A program made the translations under genes and the position numbers. From the NCBI RefSeq assembly GCF_008932435.1, contig NZ_WBWE01000020.1:1-44336 (forward strand): a stretch of DNA of 44,336 bases, written 5' to 3'. The notes below the pieces were generated by a model. That model ran no database searches and was not told where the DNA came from. It saw nothing but the letters and a program-made list of their open reading frames with translations. Source of the DNA: Brucella pseudintermedia (lineage in GTDB: Bacteria > Pseudomonadota > Alphaproteobacteria > Rhizobiales > Rhizobiaceae). This document shows, piece after piece, positions 41,120 to 44,336 of this stretch; positions within the stretch are counted from its first letter, which is position 1, and each line of letters opens with the position of its first letter.

Positions 41120-41472
41120 GACGCCATTCCCTCCGGTGCGGACCAAAGCGCTGCATCCTCGTTAAGCCGGTAACGGTCACGAAAGGCGGCGATAGCCGCA
41201 TCCTGCCGTTCCAGCTTCCGGGTGAGCGCGTCGATTTCGCCACGCGGCTGGAAGCGGAGTTGCGCGGCATTCTCCCGATAGTCACGCTCGTCGGCGCGGG
41301 TCCATGTGGATTTCATGCGGTCATACTGGCGGGTCTTTAGGCGGGCGGTGATGGTCATACGCTCGGCGCGCTTCTCGATCTGCCGCCTGATGATTTCGAT
41401 ATGGCGGCGGGTTTCGTCCCGCGCTCTGACCGTGTGGGCCAGCATTGCTTGCTGTTCGGCATAGGTGTTCAT
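41116..41472 (-). CDS. Charged coiled-coil protein, unknown function
   Basis: A 118-residue protein, MNTYAEQQAMLAHTVRARDE, rich in arginine and glutamate with long predicted helices (RHIEIIRRQIEKRAERMTIT, and GEIDALTRKLERQDAAIAAF). I know no named family. ATG 41472 is a good start; the frame upstream continues to 41595 into the parB-like gene. It is translated with DUF2958, sharing four bases, and follows the ParB-like gene by 119 bp. Confidence 0.7.
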   Translation of the reverse strand: MNTYAEQQAMLAHTVRARDETRRHIEIIRRQIEKRAERMTITARLKTRQYDRMKSTWTRADERDYRENAAQLRFQPRGEIDALTRKLERQDAAIAAFRDRYRLNEDAALWSAPEGMAS

Positions 41473-41591
41473 TGTCGTGTTTCCTGCGATCCGTCGAGGT
41501 TTCCTGCCGCGCCGATTGCGGCGCGGCGGAAACTGTCCTCGGTGCAAAGGGAACGAGGCCGGAACCGCGTGAGCGGCTCCGGCCATGTGGT

Positions 41592-44048
41592 TCACTCGGC
41601 GGCTTCGTAGAAGGCCGCATCGACTTCGGCATCAGCCAAGTCCGGAGCGATTTCCTCCGACTCCGGCGCATCAGGGTCCGGCACCTCCTCCAAGGTGGGT
41701 GCGTCCTCCGGCTCGGCAAACCCTGCCGCGTCGATTGCCGCGATTTCCTCCGCGTCGGGTCCGACAAGCTCCGATGCTTCCGGTTCCGGCATGGCGGGTT
41801 CCGTTGCTTCCGCCGCAATGTCTTCCGGGTCTTCCGGCTCTATGGTTTCGAGTGCATCCGCAACGGTTTCGGCTTCCGCCTCTGCCTGCTGCGGCTCGTC
41901 CTGCCATGCGGGCGGCTCGGTGCGCAGAAGCGGCGGGAGCCATCTGCTTCCGGCCAGAAGCTGCTCGGCGTTTTCCGCCATTTCCTGCTTTTTCTTATCC
42001 TTGATGCGTTCGGCGGCTCCGTAGCTTGTCCCATCTACGACAGCCTCAAGGATATGGGCCTTGGTGACGCGGCCAAGATAGGAACTGACGGTCGGCGTCC
42101 AATACTGGCTCATGTCCAGCGCAAGCGCGGTCGCCAGTTTGTCGGCGGTCGCATGAGCACGGCGCTTGTTCTGCTCCCAAGGCAGTTTCAGGGCATTGAC
42201 GGTCAGCGATGCGCAATGAGCGAACAGCGCTATGACGCTTACGGGGTCGAGACCAGCGATGAAATCCCAAAGGTCCGCCACGTTCTGCGGCATGTCGCAA
42301 GCCCATCCGGCGTGGCGATCCGCCAGCATCTTCGCCGCCGCCGTGTCCTCGATGCCGTCCGCGTGCCCGCCAAGCTGAACACTGACGGGGCGGATTTCGA
42401 GGGCGTGGGCGTCCACGCCGCGATAGAATGTCTGCGCCGCCAGCGCATGGGTGACGGCGATCAAGGCTATTTCCGGCTGCTCGCCAAGCGCAAGGCGAAG
42501 GCCAAGCGTCCGGTGCGCGGTCAGGTCGCGGGTGAGAAGATCGGAAATAGGCTGGCCCGCGTCTCCTTCCGGTTCCTCGTCGTCGGCGTTATCGGGGTCC
42601 GGGCTGAAACCGTCCTCGAGAACTTCGCCATCCGCATTGACGCGAATACCGTCGATGATGGTTTCGCCGCCTTCGGCATCCTCCGGTTCCGGCGCCGGTG
42701 CCTCGTCTTCGGGGCGGATAAAGCCGCGCTCGATGCGGGCGGTTCCATCATGGTTGAGGCATATGAAGACACCGCCACGCGCAAGCTCGTCGGGGTCGTA
42801 GGCTTCCCGCTTGCCATCCAGCCGCACCATTTCCGCTTCAAGCTCCATGAAACGGACTTCGTCTTCCGGGGCGTATTCGTCCACGCTCCCCAATTCTTCC
42901 GCCAACCGTTCATGTTCCTCCTGCGCGGCGGCATAGGCCGCTTCATCTTCATCCGAAAGCCCGACCGGCTCCGGGTAAACACGGCGCAAGCCGTGGGCGT
43001 AAGGGAAGTCCATATAGGCTTCCACCCACTTCCAACCTTCCGCCCGAATGTCGGCGGCGATGGCTTCCAGCTTTTCGAGAACAAGGCGGTCGAGAAGCGC
43101 GGGATCGTCGTAGTAGCCGCCGCGATCTTCGGTAAACAGGTCACGGATGATCGTGCCGCCCGCTTCCGTGTAGGCTTCCGCTCCGATGAAGATAGCGCGC
43201 CGCTCCGTGGCAGGAACGTTGCTCGCGGTCAGGTCGCGGCGGATGATCCGTGCTTCCCTGTTATAGTGCAGGTTCTCGAACACCTGCTCCTGCCGCACGT
43301 GGTTGTCGGTGATGGCGAATGCCTGCAACTGCTCAAGGTTCAAGCCGCCTTCGCGGTACACCTGCATCAGCTTCGGGCTGACCGCGCCGAGCTTGAGGCG
43401 CTGCCTCACGACATGCTCGCTCACGCCGAAGCGGGCGGCAATATCCGCCGCGCTCCATCCGCGATTGTCCGCAAGCTCGCGGAACGCCTCGAACTCGTCG
43501 GCGGGGTGCATGTTGGCCCGCGTCACGTTCTCGTCAAGGCTGATTTCCTGCGGGTCGTTCGCAGTATCCAGAACGCAACGGATGGCTTCCGTCTTTCTGA
43601 TTTCCTTGCGCTTGACACGCAAAAGCTGCGCCTGCCTGCGGCCTTCTCCGATGGTCACGAAATAGAAGCCGGTTGCTTCGCTAGCCTCGTTCAGTTCCGG
43701 TTCCACCACAAGGTTCTGGTAAAGCCCCTTGGCGGCGATGCTGGCCGCAAGCGCTTCGATATGCTCTTGGCTGTGCGGGGTCTTGCGCGCATTGCGGGGC
43801 GACTTTTTGAGCTTGCTGAGAGGAATGAAGATTTCCGTGCCGGTTGCGGGTTCCTTAGCAACAATTGCCGCATCCGCAACGGTTTCGGCTTCCGCCGTTA
43901 TATCGGGGTCCGGAAAAGGTTTCGGTGCGGGCAATGCCGCCACCACCTCCACCGCTACGTCTCCGATGCTGCGGATTTCCGCATCCGTCGCCACATTTTC
44001 CGCCGCCGCAACAGCGACGGCCTTCGTCTTCTTCGCAGTCCTTGCCAT
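41592..44048 (-). CDS. parB: Large ParB/RepB/Spo0J-like protein
   Basis: A protein of 818 residues. After an alanine-rich N-terminus (1-68) comes a ParB nuclease-like domain (about 70-170: FIPLSKLKKSPRNARKTP, LAASIAAKGLYQNLVVEPE, and TIGEGRRQAQLLRVKR with the GEGRR box), then the helix-turn-helix (WSAADIAARFGVSEHVVRQR LKLGAVSPK). The long C-terminal half has no standard partition domain; it has an acidic, E/P/A-rich end (about 700-818). Such long ParB-like proteins are common on plasmids and ICEs of this class, often without a parA beside them, as here. Roles could be segregation or control. ATG 44048 was chosen since the frame upstream runs into the shared leader. Confidence 0.88.
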   Translation of the reverse strand: MARTAKKTKAVAVAAAENVATDAEIRSIGDVAVEVVAALPAPKPFPDPDITAEAETVADAAIVAKEPATGTEIFIPLSKLKKSPRNARKTPHSQEHIEALAASIAAKGLYQNLVVEPELNEASEATGFYFVTIGEGRRQAQLLRVKRKEIRKTEAIRCVLDTANDPQEISLDENVTRANMHPADEFEAFRELADNRGWSAADIAARFGVSEHVVRQRLKLGAVSPKLMQVYREGGLNLEQLQAFAITDNHVRQEQVFENLHYNREARIIRRDLTASNVPATERRAIFIGAEAYTEAGGTIIRDLFTEDRGGYYDDPALLDRLVLEKLEAIAADIRAEGWKWVEAYMDFPYAHGLRRVYPEPVGLSDEDEAAYAAAQEEHERLAEELGSVDEYAPEDEVRFMELEAEMVRLDGKREAYDPDELARGGVFICLNHDGTARIERGFIRPEDEAPAPEPEDAEGGETIIDGIRVNADGEVLEDGFSPDPDNADDEEPEGDAGQPISDLLTRDLTAHRTLGLRLALGEQPEIALIAVTHALAAQTFYRGVDAHALEIRPVSVQLGGHADGIEDTAAAKMLADRHAGWACDMPQNVADLWDFIAGLDPVSVIALFAHCASLTVNALKLPWEQNKRRAHATADKLATALALDMSQYWTPTVSSYLGRVTKAHILEAVVDGTSYGAAERIKDKKKQEMAENAEQLLAGSRWLPPLLRTEPPAWQDEPQQAEAEAETVADALETIEPEDPEDIAAEATEPAMPEPEASELVGPDAEEIAAIDAAGFAEPEDAPTLEEVPDPDAPESEEIAPDLADAEVDAAFYEAAE

Positions 44049-44061
44049 TGTTCCAATCCTT

Positions 44062-44158
44062 CTTCCGTTAATGCCGGAGGCATGTCCCCGACATGCCTCC
44101 CGGGGGGGCGCGAGCCCTGGGGATGGGAGGGGACAAATGCCGGCGAGCATGGCCGGGC
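44062..44158 (-). ncRNA. Candidate structured leader RNA before the ParB-like gene (copy B)
   Basis: Copy of the leader at 38672-38770. In transcript sense CCGGC-N7-GCCGG (44156-44140), then GGAGGCATGTC-GGG-GACATGCCTCC (44100-44076), a perfect 11-bp stem, 28 bases before the ATG. One pair is G-C where copy A has A-T, so both arms changed together. Confidence 0.65.
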
Positions 44159-44256
44159 TGAGCGGCGAGCAGGCCGTTTCGGGAGAATTGAGAGAATCGG
44201 AGATATACCGTAACGGCCCGATTGCTACCGCCTGTTGAAGCAAAGCCTCGTGACGT

Positions 44257-44294
44257 AAGACACGTCTTTAGCGACGACGTTAATGACGTGTCTT
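44257..44294. repeat. Perfect 10-bp inverted repeat with 18-bp spacer
   Basis: AAGACACGTC (44257-44266) and GACGTGTCTT (44285-44294) are perfect arms; the spacer holds another ACGACGT. It lies about 210 bp upstream of the ParB-like gene start and might be an operator, a partition site or a recombinase site. Confidence 0.45.
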
Positions 44295-44336
44295 GAGATT
44301 GAGGTAGACGATGCGGATGGAGATACTGGGTCACGA

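Noticed and set aside
41445..44213. Plus-strand open frame of 922 residues opposite the ParB-like gene
   Set aside because: Antisense of the ParB-like gene; arginine- and glycine-rich with no domain.
1..44336. CRISPR arrays, tRNA or rRNA genes, integrase
   Set aside because: No regularly spaced repeats, no tRNA cloverleaf and no tyrosine or serine recombinase gene was found in the window.

Overview
The window looks like the transfer and replication core of an integrative conjugative element (ICE) or related plasmid from an alphaproteobacterium, most likely Hyphomicrobiales (Rhizobium/Brucella-Ochrobactrum type). This rests on the GC-rich backbone, the VirB-like trb genes with a TrbK-alt gene, the DUF2274/DUF736/DUF2840/DUF2285/DUF932/DUF2958 neighbours, an IalB-family protein and an IS5/IS427-group insertion sequence. 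No integrase, att site or tRNA is seen, so the element's ends lie outside or cannot be placed. The species is inference.

Layout, left to right (almost everything is on the minus strand, so operons read right to left). 1-2253: an AT-richer island with a divergent pair, a nucleoside-phosphorylase-like (MTAN) gene and a SLATT-domain membrane protein. The MTAN gene is split near its start by an 841-bp IS5-family element with a 3-bp target duplication and is also cut at its C-terminus. 2276-12132: a complete mating-pore operon, trbB-C-D-E-J-K-L-F-G-I plus a DUF2274 gene, most members overlapping by a few bases. 12325-13212: a LysR-type regulator. 13307-26323: about 13 kb of iron cargo: ECF sigma factor (FecI), FecR, a signalling TonB-dependent receptor, substrate-binding protein, siderophore-interacting reductase, two FecCD permeases, an ATPase, an ABC-exporter-type transporter, an Rrf2 regulator, a dedicated TonB and an IalB-family protein. 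No siderophore synthesis gene is present, so the cargo probably takes up siderophores made by others. 26489-31336: CopG-like protein, coupling protein TraG, two shrunken antitoxin genes and the relaxase. 31337-31577: a candidate oriT. 31578-33989: lytic transglycosylase, DUF736, TraF-type peptidase, DUF2840. 34140-35499: candidate iteron origin, RepA and an excisionase-like HTH protein. 35655-37201: DUF2285/DUF6499 proteins and an XRE repressor. 37457-44048: DUF932, DUF736 (one intact copy and one inverted decayed copy), a small membrane protein, DUF2958, a coiled-coil protein and a large ParB-like protein.

How it works together: the relaxase, TraG and TrbB-TrbI form a conjugation machine; RepA with iterons and the ParB-like protein suggest a circular replicating stage. 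An identical 18-bp sequence about 100-120 bp ahead of both trbB and traG suggests the two transfer operons share a control. In the cargo, receptor occupancy would be relayed through the STN domain and FecR to FecI, which would act on two matching ECF-type promoters (ahead of fecR and ahead of the receptor). The best candidates for something undescribed are a ~100-bp structured leader shared by the DUF932 and parB genes, whose hairpin shows a compensatory base-pair change; a second RNA-like element with mutually exclusive stems at 40106-40200; and the MTAN-SLATT pair.
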